Positions 33,178-42,358 of a stretch of 43,965 bases of DNA are shown here, piece by piece. The stretch's first letter is position 1. Each line of letters starts with the position of its first letter. Both the position numbers and the translations under genes were made by a program. The notes beneath the pieces are model-generated. The model saw only the letters and a program-made list of their open reading frames with translations. It had not been told where the DNA came from and ran no database searches. The stretch comes from JAYGED01 sp046582565 (GTDB taxonomy: Bacteria > Pseudomonadota > Alphaproteobacteria > JAAXGF01): contig JAYGED010000099.1 in NCBI GenBank assembly GCA_046582565.1, positions 1-43,965 on the forward strand, given 5' to 3'.

Positions 33178-33975
33178 TCAGAAATAGGCCCACCACAGGA
33201 GATAGCCGCCAAGCGCCACCCGATAGACCACGAAAGGCGTAAAGCTCGCCCGCTTCAACCAGGCCATCATGGCGCCGATGGTGGCGAGCGCCGCAACGAA
33301 TGATAAGCCGGCGGCAATCATCGCGGCCAGGCCGAGTTCCATATCGCCGACGCCGTAGAGCTTGTAGCCGACCAGGACGCCCGCAGCCAGTATGGTCGGC
33401 ATGGATAGCAGCATGGAAAACCGCGCCGCATCGGCCCGCTCATAGCCCAGGGCGCGCGCGGCGGTCATGGTGATGCCGGCGCGGCTGGTGCCGGGGACCA
33501 AGGCCAGCACCTGGGCGACGCCGATGAACAGGGCATGGGAAAAGGTCATATGCTGGACCGTGCGGATGGTCATGTTGAGTGTGTCGGCGGCATAGAGCAA
33601 AAGCCCGAAACCCAACATGGTCCAGCCGATGAGCGCCGGCGAGCGCAGCATTTCGAGGCCGTACAGGGATAGGGCGGCGCCGGCGATAACCACTGGAACG
33701 GTGGCAACGATCACTTGAAACATCAGCCGGGTGCCGGGCGCATGGGCGTTGTTTCCACGCCGAACAAGGCCCTGCAGCATGGCCCAGACATCGCGGCGGA
33801 AATACAACAGGACCGCGCCAAGGGTGCCGACATGGACCGCGACATCGATCATCGGCCCCTGATCGGGCCAATCGGTGAAGACCGGTACGAGTATCAAATG
33901 GGCCGAGGAGCTGATCGGGAGGAACTCGGTAATCCCTTGAATCACGGCCAGAACGACGAGATTGATCCCCGTCAC
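33178..33975 (-). CDS. uppP: Undecaprenyl-diphosphatase
   Basis: 265 residues from GTG 33975, chosen because GGGGGAGG sits 7 bp upstream and the conserved N-terminus (VTGINLVVLAVIQGITEFLP) begins there. An integral membrane protein with about eight spans; the catalytic motifs are GITEFLPISSSAHL and PGTSRAGITMTAARALG. Regenerates undecaprenyl phosphate carrier lipid for peptidoglycan and other surface polymers. Divergent from gltD with a 268-bp gap. Confidence 0.94.
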   Translation of the reverse strand: MTGINLVVLAVIQGITEFLPISSSAHLILVPVFTDWPDQGPMIDVAVHVGTLGAVLLYFRRDVWAMLQGLVRRGNNAHAPGTRLMFQVIVATVPVVIAGAALSLYGLEMLRSPALIGWTMLGFGLLLYAADTLNMTIRTVQHMTFSHALFIGVAQVLALVPGTSRAGITMTAARALGYERADAARFSMLLSMPTILAAGVLVGYKLYGVGDMELGLAAMIAAGLSFVAALATIGAMMAWLKRASFTPFVVYRVALGGYLLWWAYF

Positions 33976-34175
33976 GTCAACGCCTCCCCCCTGATCTATA
34001 AGAATGGCGGCTTTTTCATCGCGGCTCGGAGTATACACGGCAGTCGAATCCTTCGACTATGGCGAAATAAGGACCGTTTCGGCCCTATTCTTCCCTCGCT
34101 TCTCCGATAATTCCCGTTTATAGTGGAGATCTTCACGGTAATTTGGTTGTTTAAGGTCAGTTATATTGTCCTTGT

Positions 34176-34196
34176 TTCGGGAAATCCTGTCCCGAA
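34176..34196 (+). promoter_or_regulatory. Stem-loop in the gltD leader
   Basis: TTCGGGA (34176-34182) pairs with TCCCGAA (34190-34196) around a 7-nt loop, 47 bp before the gltD start. It has no T-run, so it is not a classical terminator. It may affect leader stability or regulation. Confidence 0.35.
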
Positions 34197-34243
34197 GCCA
34201 TAGTTGCGACGGTTTTTACGTTAAGGACGAGGGAGAAGCCTGG

Positions 34244-35692
34244 GTGTCTTCGACATTGCTTAAATTCATATCCCGCGACCGCCAGACGCCCGATAAGCGG
34301 GGCGTCGCCGAGCGGCGGGGGGATTTTGCCGAAATCTATCAGGATTTTCTGCCCCAAGGCGCCACCGAACAGGCTGCGCGCTGCTCCCAATGCGGCATCC
34401 CCTATTGCCAGGTCCATTGCCCGCTCGGCAACAATATCCCCGATTGGCTCATGCTGACCGCCAACGGCCGTCTCGAGGAGGCCTATGGCCTGGCCTCGGC
34501 AACCAATACATTTCCCGAGATTTGCGGCCGTATCTGCCCCCAGGACAGACTGTGTGAGGGCAATTGCGTCATTGAGAAGGATTTCGATGCGGTGACCATC
34601 GGCGCGGTGGAGAGCCATATTGTGGAGACCGCTTTCGCCGAAGGCTGGGTCAAGCCGCCCAAGCCGAGCGTCGAGCGCGAGCAATCCGTCGGCATCATCG
34701 GCGGCGGCCCGGCCGGGCTCGCCGCCGCCGACCGCCTGCGCCGTCTGGGCTATCGGGTCGCCGTCTATGACCGCCACGACCGAATCGGCGGCCTGCTGAT
34801 TTACGGCATCCCCAATTTCAAGCTCGAAAAGCATGTGGTGACGCGCCGCATCAGCCTGCTCGAAGAAGGCGGCGTCGATTTCCATACGGATTTCGAAGTC
34901 GGCCGAAGTGAGAGCTTTGAAGCCTTGCGCGCCCGGCACGACGCCCTGCTCATCGCCACCGGAGTCTATGACGCCCGCCCTATGACCATACCCGGCTCCG
35001 GCCTCGGCAATATCGTCCCGGCGCTGGATTATCTCATTGCCAGCAACCGCAAGGGACTCGGCGACCCCGTGCCGGCGTTCGATCAGGGCGGCCTCGATGC
35101 CCGGGCCAAGCATGTGGTGGTCATCGGCGGCGGCGACACCGGCATGGATTGTGTGCGCACCGCGGTTCGCCAGGGCGCTGAACAAGTCACCTGCCTGTAT
35201 CGCCGCGACCGCGACAACATGCCCGGATCCCAACGCGAAGTCGGCCACGCCATTGAAGAAGGCGTTCATTTCGAATGGCTGGCCGCTCCCGAAGCCTTCC
35301 TGGGTTCCGACGTGGTGGGCAGCGTGCGGGCGCTGCGCATGCGCCTCGGCGCGCCGGACGCCGAGGGCCGGCAATCGGTGAAACCAGTCCCGGATTCGAC
35401 CTTCACCCTGCCCTGCGATCTCGCCATCCTGGCGCTCGGCTTCGATGCACAGAACCTGTCCGTGGTGTTCGAAGAATCGGCGCTGAAATTGACCCGCCAT
35501 ACAACCCTCAAGATCGCCGGACAGAGTATGATGACCAGCCTCGACGGCGTTTTCGCCGCCGGCGATATCGTGCGCGGCGCGTCCCTTGTGGTCTGGGCGA
35601 TCAAGGACGGCCGCGATGCCGCCGACAGCATCGACACATATCTGCGGGTCAAATCCGCCAACCAGAACGCTACCGTGGCGGCGGCAGAATGA
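34244..35692 (+). CDS. gltD: Glutamate synthase small subunit
   Basis: 482 residues from GTG 34244, with GAGGGAG 8 bp upstream, matching the usual GltD start. Provides NADPH electrons to GltB through FAD and Fe-S clusters. Motifs: CSQCGIPYCQVHCPLGNNIP, CGRICPQDRLCEGNC, FAD motif IIGGGPAGLAAADRL, NADP motif VVIGGGDTGMDCVRTA, and the FAD-end GVFAAGDIVRGASLVVWA. The stop overlaps the gltB start (ATGA). Confidence 0.96.
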   Translation: MSSTLLKFISRDRQTPDKRGVAERRGDFAEIYQDFLPQGATEQAARCSQCGIPYCQVHCPLGNNIPDWLMLTANGRLEEAYGLASATNTFPEICGRICPQDRLCEGNCVIEKDFDAVTIGAVESHIVETAFAEGWVKPPKPSVEREQSVGIIGGGPAGLAAADRLRRLGYRVAVYDRHDRIGGLLIYGIPNFKLEKHVVTRRISLLEEGGVDFHTDFEVGRSESFEALRARHDALLIATGVYDARPMTIPGSGLGNIVPALDYLIASNRKGLGDPVPAFDQGGLDARAKHVVVIGGGDTGMDCVRTAVRQGAEQVTCLYRRDRDNMPGSQREVGHAIEEGVHFEWLAAPEAFLGSDVVGSVRALRMRLGAPDAEGRQSVKPVPDSTFTLPCDLAILALGFDAQNLSVVFEESALKLTRHTTLKIAGQSMMTSLDGVFAAGDIVRGASLVVWAIKDGRDAADSIDTYLRVKSANQNATVAAAE

Positions 35693-38600
35693 ATAAGTTC
35701 ATCGCCGAGTGGCAGGCCAACGCCGAGCATCTTGAGCGTCATGGGCTGTATGATCCGTCCCATGAGCACGACGCCTGCGGTGTCGGGCTGATCGCCGCCA
35801 TCGACGGCAAGCCCCGGCGCGAGGTGGTGCTGGCCGGCATCAGCGCGCTCAAGGCGGTGTGGCATCGTGGCGCCGTCGACGCGGACGGCAAGACCGGCGA
35901 CGGCGCCGGTATCCATGTGGAAATACCGCAGAATTTCTTCAAGGAGCATATCGCGCGCACCGGTCATGTGGCCGGTGGCGGCAGGCTCGCGGTCGGCATG
36001 GTGTTTATGCCCAAGACCGACCTCGGCGCCCAGGAGCTTTGCCGCGGCATCGTCGAGACCGAGATTCTCAATTTCGGCTATGAAATCTACGGTTGGCGTC
36101 AGGTCCCGGTCGACGCCTCGGTGATCGGCGAGAAGGCCAACGCCACCCGGCCCGAGATCGAACAGATCATGATCGCCAACCACGACGCCCCCCAAGAGGA
36201 CGACTCCGATGACGGGGCCGAAAACGGCGACGCGGGAGAAGCCAAATTCGAACTCGACCTCTATATCATCCGCCGCCGCATCGAGCGCCGGGTGCTGGAG
36301 GCCCATATCAACGATTTCTACATCTGCTCCCTGTCGTGCCGGTCGATCATCTACAAGGGCATGTTTCTCGCCGAGCAGATCGACGATTTCTACCCGGACC
36401 TCAAGGATGATCGCTTCGAATCGAGTTTCGCGATCTATCACCAGCGCTACTCGACCAACACCTTTCCCACCTGGCGCTTGGCCCAGCCCTTTCGCATGCT
36501 GGCCCATAACGGCGAAATCAACACCATCCGGGGCAACATCAACTGGATGAAATGCCATGAGCCGCGCATGGTCAGCACCCTGTTCCGCGAGCACGGCGAG
36601 GACATCAAGCCGGTGATCCAGTCGGGCTCTTCGGATTCAGCAGCACTCGATGCCGCCTTCGAGGTGCTGGTTCGCGCCGGCCGCCCGGTGACCCTGGTCA
36701 AGACCCTGCTGATCCCCGAGGCCTGGTCCAAGGAAGTCGCCATGCCCGAGGCCCACCGGGCGCTTTACAGCTACTGCAACACGGTGATGGAGCCGTGGGA
36801 CGGGCCCGCCGCCATCGCCGCCACCGACGGCCGCTGGGTGCTCGCCGGCATGGACCGCAACGGCCTGCGTCCGCTGCGTTACGCGGTCAGCAGCCGCGGC
36901 CTGCTGGTGGTCGGCTCGGAGACCGGCATGGCGCCGCTGCCCGAGACCGAAATCATCGAGAAGGGGCGCATCGGGCCGGGCCGCATGATCGCCGTCGATC
37001 TCACCGAGGGCCGGCTCTATCACGACCGTGAAATCAAGGACATGCTCGCCGCCGACCAGCCGTACCGCGAGTGGGTGCGCAATATCACCGAGCTGCGCCA
37101 TCAACCGGGCGCCGACGCCGCCCTCGAAGCGCGCTACGAGGGCGCGGACCTGCGCTGGCGCCAGCACGCCGCGGGCTACAGTATGGAGGCGCTTGAGCTG
37201 GTTCTGGCGCCGATGATCGAGGACGCCAAGGAGGGCAGCGGCTCGATGGGCGACGACACCCCCCTGGCCGTGCTGTCGAAAGGCTATCGCGGGCTGCATC
37301 ATTTCTTCCGCCAGCAGTTCAGCCAGGTCACCAACCCGCCCATCGACAGCTTGCGCGAAAGCCGCGTCATGTCGCTGAACACGCGGCTCGGCAACCTGAC
37401 CAACGTGCTCGACGAGGACGCCAGCCAGACCAATATCCTGTTGCTGTCATCGCCGGTCCTGACCAACGCCGATTTCATCGACATGCGCGAGCGCATGGGG
37501 GACAGCGCCGCCGGCATCGATTGCGGCTTTGCCGCCGATGGCGATGAAAACGCCCTGCGCGACGCCATCGCCCGCATCCGCCGCGAGGCCGAGGACGCGG
37601 TGCGCGGCGGCAGCGTCCATCTCATCCTCGATGATTCCCATATCGGCGAGGATCGCGCGGCGATACCGATGATCCTGGCGGCGGGCGCGGTTCACGCCCA
37701 TCTGGTGCGCAACGGCCTGCGTACCTACACCTCGCTCAACATCCGTTCCGCCGAATGCCTGGATGTGCATTATTTCGCCGTGCTGATCGGCGTCGGCGCG
37801 ACCACGGTCAATCCCTATCTCGCCCAGGACAGCATCATCGACCGCCATCGCCGCGGCCTGGTGGGCGGGCTCTCTCTCGAGGACGCCATCGCTCGGTACA
37901 AGCGGGCCGCCGATCAGGGGCTGCTCAAGATCATGTCGAAGATCGGCATCTCGGTGGTGAGCTCCTATCGGGGCGGCTATAATTTCGAGGCCATCGGCCT
38001 GTCGCGCACCCTGGTCGCCGATATTTTCCCGGGCATGCCGTCGCGTATCTCGGGCATCGGCCTGGCCGGTATTCAGCGCAAGGTACTCGAAAAGCACGGC
38101 GCGGATCGCGGCGATGATGAGGCGCCGCTGCCGATCGGCGATCTCTACCGTTATCGCGTGGGCGGTGAGACTCATGCTTTCGCGCCCGAGCTGATCCACA
38201 TGCTGCAAAGCGCGGTGTCCCGTGATTCCTATCAGCTCTACCGGAAATACAGCCGGGGGGTCGCGGACCTGCCGCCGGTCAATTTGCGCGATCTGCTGGA
38301 TTTCCGCCCCCTCGGCGAGGCGATCCCCGTGGAAGACGTGGAATCCATCACCGGCATCCGCCGGCGTTTTCTGTCGGGCAGCATGTCGCTCGGCGCCCTG
38401 TCGCCCGAGGCCCATGAGACCCTGGCCATCGCCATGAACCGCATGGGCGCCATGTCCTGCTCGGGCGAGGGCGGCGAGGATGAGGAGCGCTATCAGCCCC
38501 GGTCGAACGGCGACAACGCCAATTCCAGCGTCAAGCACATCGCCTCGGCGCGCTTCGGCGTCTCGGCGGCCTATCTCAACAATTGCTCGGAAATCGAGAT

Positions 38601-40254
38601 CAAGATCGCCCAGGGCGCCAAGCCCGGCGAGGGCGGGCAACTGCCGGGTTTCAAGGTGACCGCCGAAATCGCGGCCCTGCGCAATGCAACAGCCGGGGTG
38701 ACGCTGATTTCACCGCCGCCCCACCACGACATCTATTCCATCGAGGACCTGGCGCAACTGATCTACGACCTCAAGCAGATCAATCCGGTGGCCCGGGTCT
38801 CGGTCAAGCTGGTCGCTCAGGCCGGCATCGGCACGGTGGCGGCAGGCGTGGCCAAGGCCAAGGCCGACGTAGTGCTGATCTCGGGCCATTCGGGCGGCAC
38901 CGGCGCCAGCCCGCTGTCCAGCATCAAATACGCCGGCGCACCCTGGGAAATGGGCCTCTCGGAAGTCAATCAGGTGCTCACCCTCAACCGCCTGCGCCAT
39001 ACCATCAAGCTGCGCGCCGACGGCGGCATCCGTACCGGGCGCGATATCGTGATCGCCGCCATGCTGGGGGCCGAGGAATTCGGCATCGCCACCACTTCCC
39101 TGGTGGCCATGGGCTGCATCCTGGTGCGCCAATGTCATTCCAACACCTGCCCGGTGGGCATCTGCACCCAGGACCCTAAGTTACGTGAGAAGTTCGCAGG
39201 GAGCCCTGAGAAGGTCATCAACCTCTTCAGCTTCATAGCCGAGGAGGTGCGCGAGATCCTCGCCTCTCTCGGCGCCCGGTCCCTGCTTGAAATCGTCGGG
39301 CGCAGTGATTTGCTGGCCCAGGTCAGCCGGGGCAGCCCCTATCTCGACGATCTCGATCTCAATCCGCTGCTGGTCCAGGCCGATCCGGGCGATTTTGCCC
39401 GCCACTGCACTCTAGAGGGCCGCAACGAGGTGCCCGATACCCTCGATGAGCAGATCATCGAGGATGTGGCGGCGTCGCTTATGGCGGGTGAGAAGAAACA
39501 GGTCGCCTACAGCATCCGCAACACCCATCGGGCTATCGGCGCCCGGCTGTCGTCGATGATCACCCGGCGCTTCGGCATGGATAAGCTCAAAGCCGGCCAT
39601 GTGACCGCCCGCCTGCGCGGCTCGGCAGGCCAGTCCCTCGGCGCCTTCCTGGTCCAGGGCGTCAAGCTCGAGGTGTTCGGCGACGCCAACGACTATGTGG
39701 GCAAGGGCCTGTCGGGCGGTGAAATCATCGTTAGGCCGACGGTCTCGAGCCCGCTGGCGGCCCACAAGAACACCATCATCGGCAACACCGTGCTCTATGG
39801 CGCTATCGCCGGTAAGCTATTCGCCGCCGGCCAGGCGGGCGAGCGCTTCTGCGTGCGCAATTCCGGCGCGGTGGCGGTGATCGAGGGCTGCGGCTCCAAC
39901 GGCTGCGAATATATGACCGGCGGCATCGCCGTTATCCTCGGCGCCGTGGGCAATAATTTCGCCGCCGGGATGACCGGCGGCATGGCCTTCGTGCATATGT
40001 CGGAAACCAAGATGCGCCAGCGCATCAACGCCGACACGGTGGTTTTCCAACGCATCGACAGCGCCCATTGGCGTGCCCTGCTGCGCTCGCTGATCGTCGA
40101 GCATGGCGAACAAACCGACTCACGCCACGCCCAACGCCTGCTGGAGAACTGGGATGTGGAGCAGGACCGCTTCTGGCAAATCTGCCCCAAGGAAATGATC
40201 GACCACCTGGAACATCCGCTGTCCGACGTAGCCTTAGCCGACACCGGGGATTAG
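35689..40254 (+). CDS. gltB: Glutamate synthase large subunit
   Basis: 1521 residues; ATG 35689 overlaps the gltD stop. Forms glutamate from glutamine and 2-oxoglutarate. The precursor has a propeptide before Cys30 (HDACGVG), the amidotransferase nucleophile. Domains in order: glutaminase (about 30-440), central, FMN barrel (SGEGGEDEERYQPR, GHSGGTGASPLSSIKYAG, LRADGGIRTGRD, Fe-S cysteines MGCILVRQCHSNTCPVGIC) and the GxGxG beta-helix at the C-terminus. Compared with the E. coli layout it carries a short acidic, low-complexity insertion (EDDSDDGAENGDAGEA, about residues 167-185) in the first domain. An earlier in-frame extension overlapping gltD is rejected. Confidence 0.97.
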   Translation: MNKFIAEWQANAEHLERHGLYDPSHEHDACGVGLIAAIDGKPRREVVLAGISALKAVWHRGAVDADGKTGDGAGIHVEIPQNFFKEHIARTGHVAGGGRLAVGMVFMPKTDLGAQELCRGIVETEILNFGYEIYGWRQVPVDASVIGEKANATRPEIEQIMIANHDAPQEDDSDDGAENGDAGEAKFELDLYIIRRRIERRVLEAHINDFYICSLSCRSIIYKGMFLAEQIDDFYPDLKDDRFESSFAIYHQRYSTNTFPTWRLAQPFRMLAHNGEINTIRGNINWMKCHEPRMVSTLFREHGEDIKPVIQSGSSDSAALDAAFEVLVRAGRPVTLVKTLLIPEAWSKEVAMPEAHRALYSYCNTVMEPWDGPAAIAATDGRWVLAGMDRNGLRPLRYAVSSRGLLVVGSETGMAPLPETEIIEKGRIGPGRMIAVDLTEGRLYHDREIKDMLAADQPYREWVRNITELRHQPGADAALEARYEGADLRWRQHAAGYSMEALELVLAPMIEDAKEGSGSMGDDTPLAVLSKGYRGLHHFFRQQFSQVTNPPIDSLRESRVMSLNTRLGNLTNVLDEDASQTNILLLSSPVLTNADFIDMRERMGDSAAGIDCGFAADGDENALRDAIARIRREAEDAVRGGSVHLILDDSHIGEDRAAIPMILAAGAVHAHLVRNGLRTYTSLNIRSAECLDVHYFAVLIGVGATTVNPYLAQDSIIDRHRRGLVGGLSLEDAIARYKRAADQGLLKIMSKIGISVVSSYRGGYNFEAIGLSRTLVADIFPGMPSRISGIGLAGIQRKVLEKHGADRGDDEAPLPIGDLYRYRVGGETHAFAPELIHMLQSAVSRDSYQLYRKYSRGVADLPPVNLRDLLDFRPLGEAIPVEDVESITGIRRRFLSGSMSLGALSPEAHETLAIAMNRMGAMSCSGEGGEDEERYQPRSNGDNANSSVKHIASARFGVSAAYLNNCSEIEIKIAQGAKPGEGGQLPGFKVTAEIAALRNATAGVTLISPPPHHDIYSIEDLAQLIYDLKQINPVARVSVKLVAQAGIGTVAAGVAKAKADVVLISGHSGGTGASPLSSIKYAGAPWEMGLSEVNQVLTLNRLRHTIKLRADGGIRTGRDIVIAAMLGAEEFGIATTSLVAMGCILVRQCHSNTCPVGICTQDPKLREKFAGSPEKVINLFSFIAEEVREILASLGARSLLEIVGRSDLLAQVSRGSPYLDDLDLNPLLVQADPGDFARHCTLEGRNEVPDTLDEQIIEDVAASLMAGEKKQVAYSIRNTHRAIGARLSSMITRRFGMDKLKAGHVTARLRGSAGQSLGAFLVQGVKLEVFGDANDYVGKGLSGGEIIVRPTVSSPLAAHKNTIIGNTVLYGAIAGKLFAAGQAGERFCVRNSGAVAVIEGCGSNGCEYMTGGIAVILGAVGNNFAAGMTGGMAFVHMSETKMRQRINADTVVFQRIDSAHWRALLRSLIVEHGEQTDSRHAQRLLENWDVEQDRFWQICPKEMIDHLEHPLSDVALADTGD

Positions 40255-40317
40255 GATTCGGTAGATGCGGCCCGCGGCGCTTGATGCGTGGCGCACTTAG
40301 CGTATACCTTCGCGGCC

Positions 40318-40986
40318 ATGCGCACCCTTTATCATCTCTGGTTGTCGCCTTCGTCGCGCAAGGTGCGGCTGGTACTGGGCGAGAAGAAACTCGACTTCGA
40401 GATGGAGGTCGAGAAGACCTGGGAGCGTAGAGACGAATTTCTCAGCCTGAATCCGACCGGCAAGGTGCCGGTGCTGATCGAGGACGACGGCATCGTAATC
40501 GCCGACTCAACAGCCATCTGCGAATATCTCGATGAGCTTCATCCCGACCCGCCGCTGATCGGCAGCAGCGCGCCGGCGCGGGCCGAAACCAGGCGGCTGG
40601 TGGCCTGGTTCGATGAAAAATTCCGCATCGAGGTGACCGACAATCTGATCGGCGAGAAGGTCAACAAACAGTTCCTCGGCCTCGGCGAGCCTTCGGTGGA
40701 GGCGATTCGCGCCGGGTTGACCAATCTTAAATCGCATCTCGAGTATATTTCCTGGCTCGCGGATTCCCGTAACTGGCTCGCCGGCGACGAGCTGTCCCTG
40801 GCTGATCTCGCGGCGGCGTCCCATCTGTCTGCGCTGGATTACCTCGGCGACGTGCCCTGGGAAGACTATCTTCGGGTCAAGGAATGGTATGCACGTCTGA
40901 AATCACGGCCCAGTTTCCGCCCGCTGCTGAAAGACCGCATCCCCGGCCTGATGCCGCCCAAGCATTACGCCAATCTCGATTTTTAA
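40318..40986 (+). CDS. fzlA: FzlA-type glutathione S-transferase-like protein
   Basis: 222 residues from ATG 40318. GST fold: thioredoxin-like N-domain (MRTLYHLWLSPSSRKVRLVL, SLNPTGKVPVLIEDDG, ADSTAICEYLDE) and an all-helical C-domain (WLAGDELSLADLAAASHLS). The C-terminal RPSFRPLLKDRIPG and HYANLDF end recall Caulobacter FzlA, a GST relative that binds FtsZ and supports division and where this tail matters. Adjacency to queG is also typical in Alphaproteobacteria, here interrupted by a toxin-antitoxin pair. A plain GST is the alternative. Confidence 0.75.
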   Translation: MRTLYHLWLSPSSRKVRLVLGEKKLDFEMEVEKTWERRDEFLSLNPTGKVPVLIEDDGIVIADSTAICEYLDELHPDPPLIGSSAPARAETRRLVAWFDEKFRIEVTDNLIGEKVNKQFLGLGEPSVEAIRAGLTNLKSHLEYISWLADSRNWLAGDELSLADLAAASHLSALDYLGDVPWEDYLRVKEWYARLKSRPSFRPLLKDRIPGLMPPKHYANLDF

Positions 40987-41038
40987 GTCTTCCTGGGATT
41001 TTTAGGTGATTTTGGCGCGGTCTGAGTGATGAGAGTCC

Positions 41039-41740
41039 CTACGGGGTGATTTCATAGACCTTGTTGCCGTCGCTTAGGTCCTTGATCGTATCAATGCGCC
41101 CGCCATCCCAGTGATAACTGATATGCCGTCCCTGAACCGGCACGTCCATCACATCGGGATAGAACGCGGCAAAACAATTTCCGCCCGCATTCCGCACGCT
41201 GGGATAAACAACCCCGTCGCTGTTATCAGCCTTGGCATCTCTGGCAAAGGCTTGAGACGCCGTATAATCAGAAGGATCAAGCAACGCGCCAAACCCGCCA
41301 CTTCGAATATCGTCAAGCTCTGTGTCGATGTCTCCGATAAGCTCGCATTTATCAGCGATCCAGCCAGGCTCCTCGTGTGTTTTCGCGTAAAATAATTCTG
41401 TGTGGAAAATGGTTTCAAACATGGCGGTCTCATAACTATCAGCGCCATAGAAGGCGCCGAAAGACCCGTCATGAAATCGCCCGGGACTGTCGAGGCTTAC
41501 GTGAGTAAACGGGGCCATTACATAGGATGATCCCGGACCGCTTACGCGGCGCGCCAGGGGAACCAGATCAAGATTACCGATCGTTTCTTCCAGCCTCGGG
41601 TTTGTCTTTTGTTCAGCAGCCGCCAGAAGTGCCCAATCCGCCGGATCGGCAATATCTTCGAAAAGATCTATGGTTGGATGAGCTGAATTGATGAACCGGT
41701 GATACGTCCAATACACCGGCGCCAGGGGAGCCCTTACCAT
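41039..41740 (-). CDS. RES-domain toxin
   Basis: 233 residues. RES family features: YWTYHRFINSAHP near the start, RFHDGSFGAFYGADSYETAMFETIFH in the middle, and SDGVVYPSVRNAGGNCFAAFYPD near the end, with the Arg, Glu and Ser positions of the family. RES toxins act on NAD+ in characterised members. The gene follows its antitoxin and overlaps it by 7 bp, the usual order. Sits between fzlA and queG, where it looks like an insertion. Confidence 0.88.
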   Translation of the reverse strand: MVRAPLAPVYWTYHRFINSAHPTIDLFEDIADPADWALLAAAEQKTNPRLEETIGNLDLVPLARRVSGPGSSYVMAPFTHVSLDSPGRFHDGSFGAFYGADSYETAMFETIFHTELFYAKTHEEPGWIADKCELIGDIDTELDDIRSGGFGALLDPSDYTASQAFARDAKADNSDGVVYPSVRNAGGNCFAAFYPDVMDVPVQGRHISYHWDGGRIDTIKDLSDGNKVYEITP

Positions 41741-42171
41741 GGACTACGCGAAGCATCCAAGTAGCGGCGCACCCGCATTAGATCCGTCAATTGTCCATCC
41801 AACATTATGTCCAGTGCCGAGCGCCCGCCAAATGTCTCGTTCGGACGCTTGATCCAGCCATAGCCGCGCCGCGCGCCCTTGAACAACAGCCGCAAGGCTT
41901 TGTGCATAGCCATCAAGTTGGATAGCCGCGCTGAAAGATCAGGACCAACACGACCATATTCCCCCGCCTTCCACCGTTTGTAGGTGCGCGAGGCAATGCC
42001 GCCGAGCAGAATTGCGGCCTGTTCATCACTCACAGCCCAACGATCAAACAGATTGATGACCGCGCGCTGCATGGCATGGATCTCGTCATCCGAGAACGTG
42101 ATCCTTGGGGGATCGTTAGCAGCTTTACGAGGGGGAACATTTATCGTTTCAATAAGACGAAGATTTGGCAT
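41734..42171 (-). CDS. Xre/MbcA/ParS-type antitoxin
   Basis: 145 residues from ATG 42171, with GGAGGG 6 bp upstream; an ATG at 42177 would abut that site. The N-terminal region contains a helix-turn-helix-like stretch (AVSDEQAAILLGGIASRTYKRWKAG), and the C-terminus is the DUF2384 toxin-binding domain (RRGYGWIKRPNETFGGRSAL... LMRVRRYLDA). Neutralises the RES toxin and represses its own promoter, where a 41-bp palindrome lies directly upstream. Confidence 0.88.
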   Translation of the reverse strand: MPNLRLIETINVPPRKAANDPPRITFSDDEIHAMQRAVINLFDRWAVSDEQAAILLGGIASRTYKRWKAGEYGRVGPDLSARLSNLMAMHKALRLLFKGARRGYGWIKRPNETFGGRSALDIMLDGQLTDLMRVRRYLDASRSPW

Positions 42172-42185
42172 ATGCATCCCTCCAA

Positions 42186-42227
42186 TGACATTTGTCGTAA
42201 ATATAATCTATTTATGACAAATGTCAA
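42186..42227 (-). promoter_or_regulatory. Operator palindrome with nested promoter for the toxin-antitoxin operon
   Basis: Arms at 42186-42203 and 42209-42226 are inverted repeats of 18 bp with one mismatch (outer TGACATTTGTC/GACAAATGTCA), around a 5-bp centre. On the minus strand TTGACA (42227-42222) and TATATT (42205-42200), 16 bp apart, form a strong promoter lying inside the palindrome. The antitoxin start is 29 bp downstream. This fits autorepression by the Xre-type antitoxin. Confidence 0.8.
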
Positions 42228-42358
42228 TAACAAGGTCTTTAACGCCACAAAACCCCACAGAATCTACAGGGCCACTCACAATCCATTAACCGCTTGAGCG
42301 ACTGTTTAAGCTGTGCATTCAATATAAATTGATCGGATATTACTGTAGTCATCATCTA

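Noticed and set aside
34157..35500. A 447-codon minus-strand open frame
   Set aside because: Antisense shadow of gltD, with no family motif and atypical composition.
35275..35688. N-terminal extension of gltB inside gltD
   Set aside because: Arg-rich sequence unlike GltB; the propeptide and Cys30 fit the ATG at 35689 that overlaps the gltD stop.
35266..38640. Long minus-strand open frames opposite gltB (35266-36594, 37447-38640)
   Set aside because: Mirror frames of a strongly coded GC-rich gene; no protein motifs.
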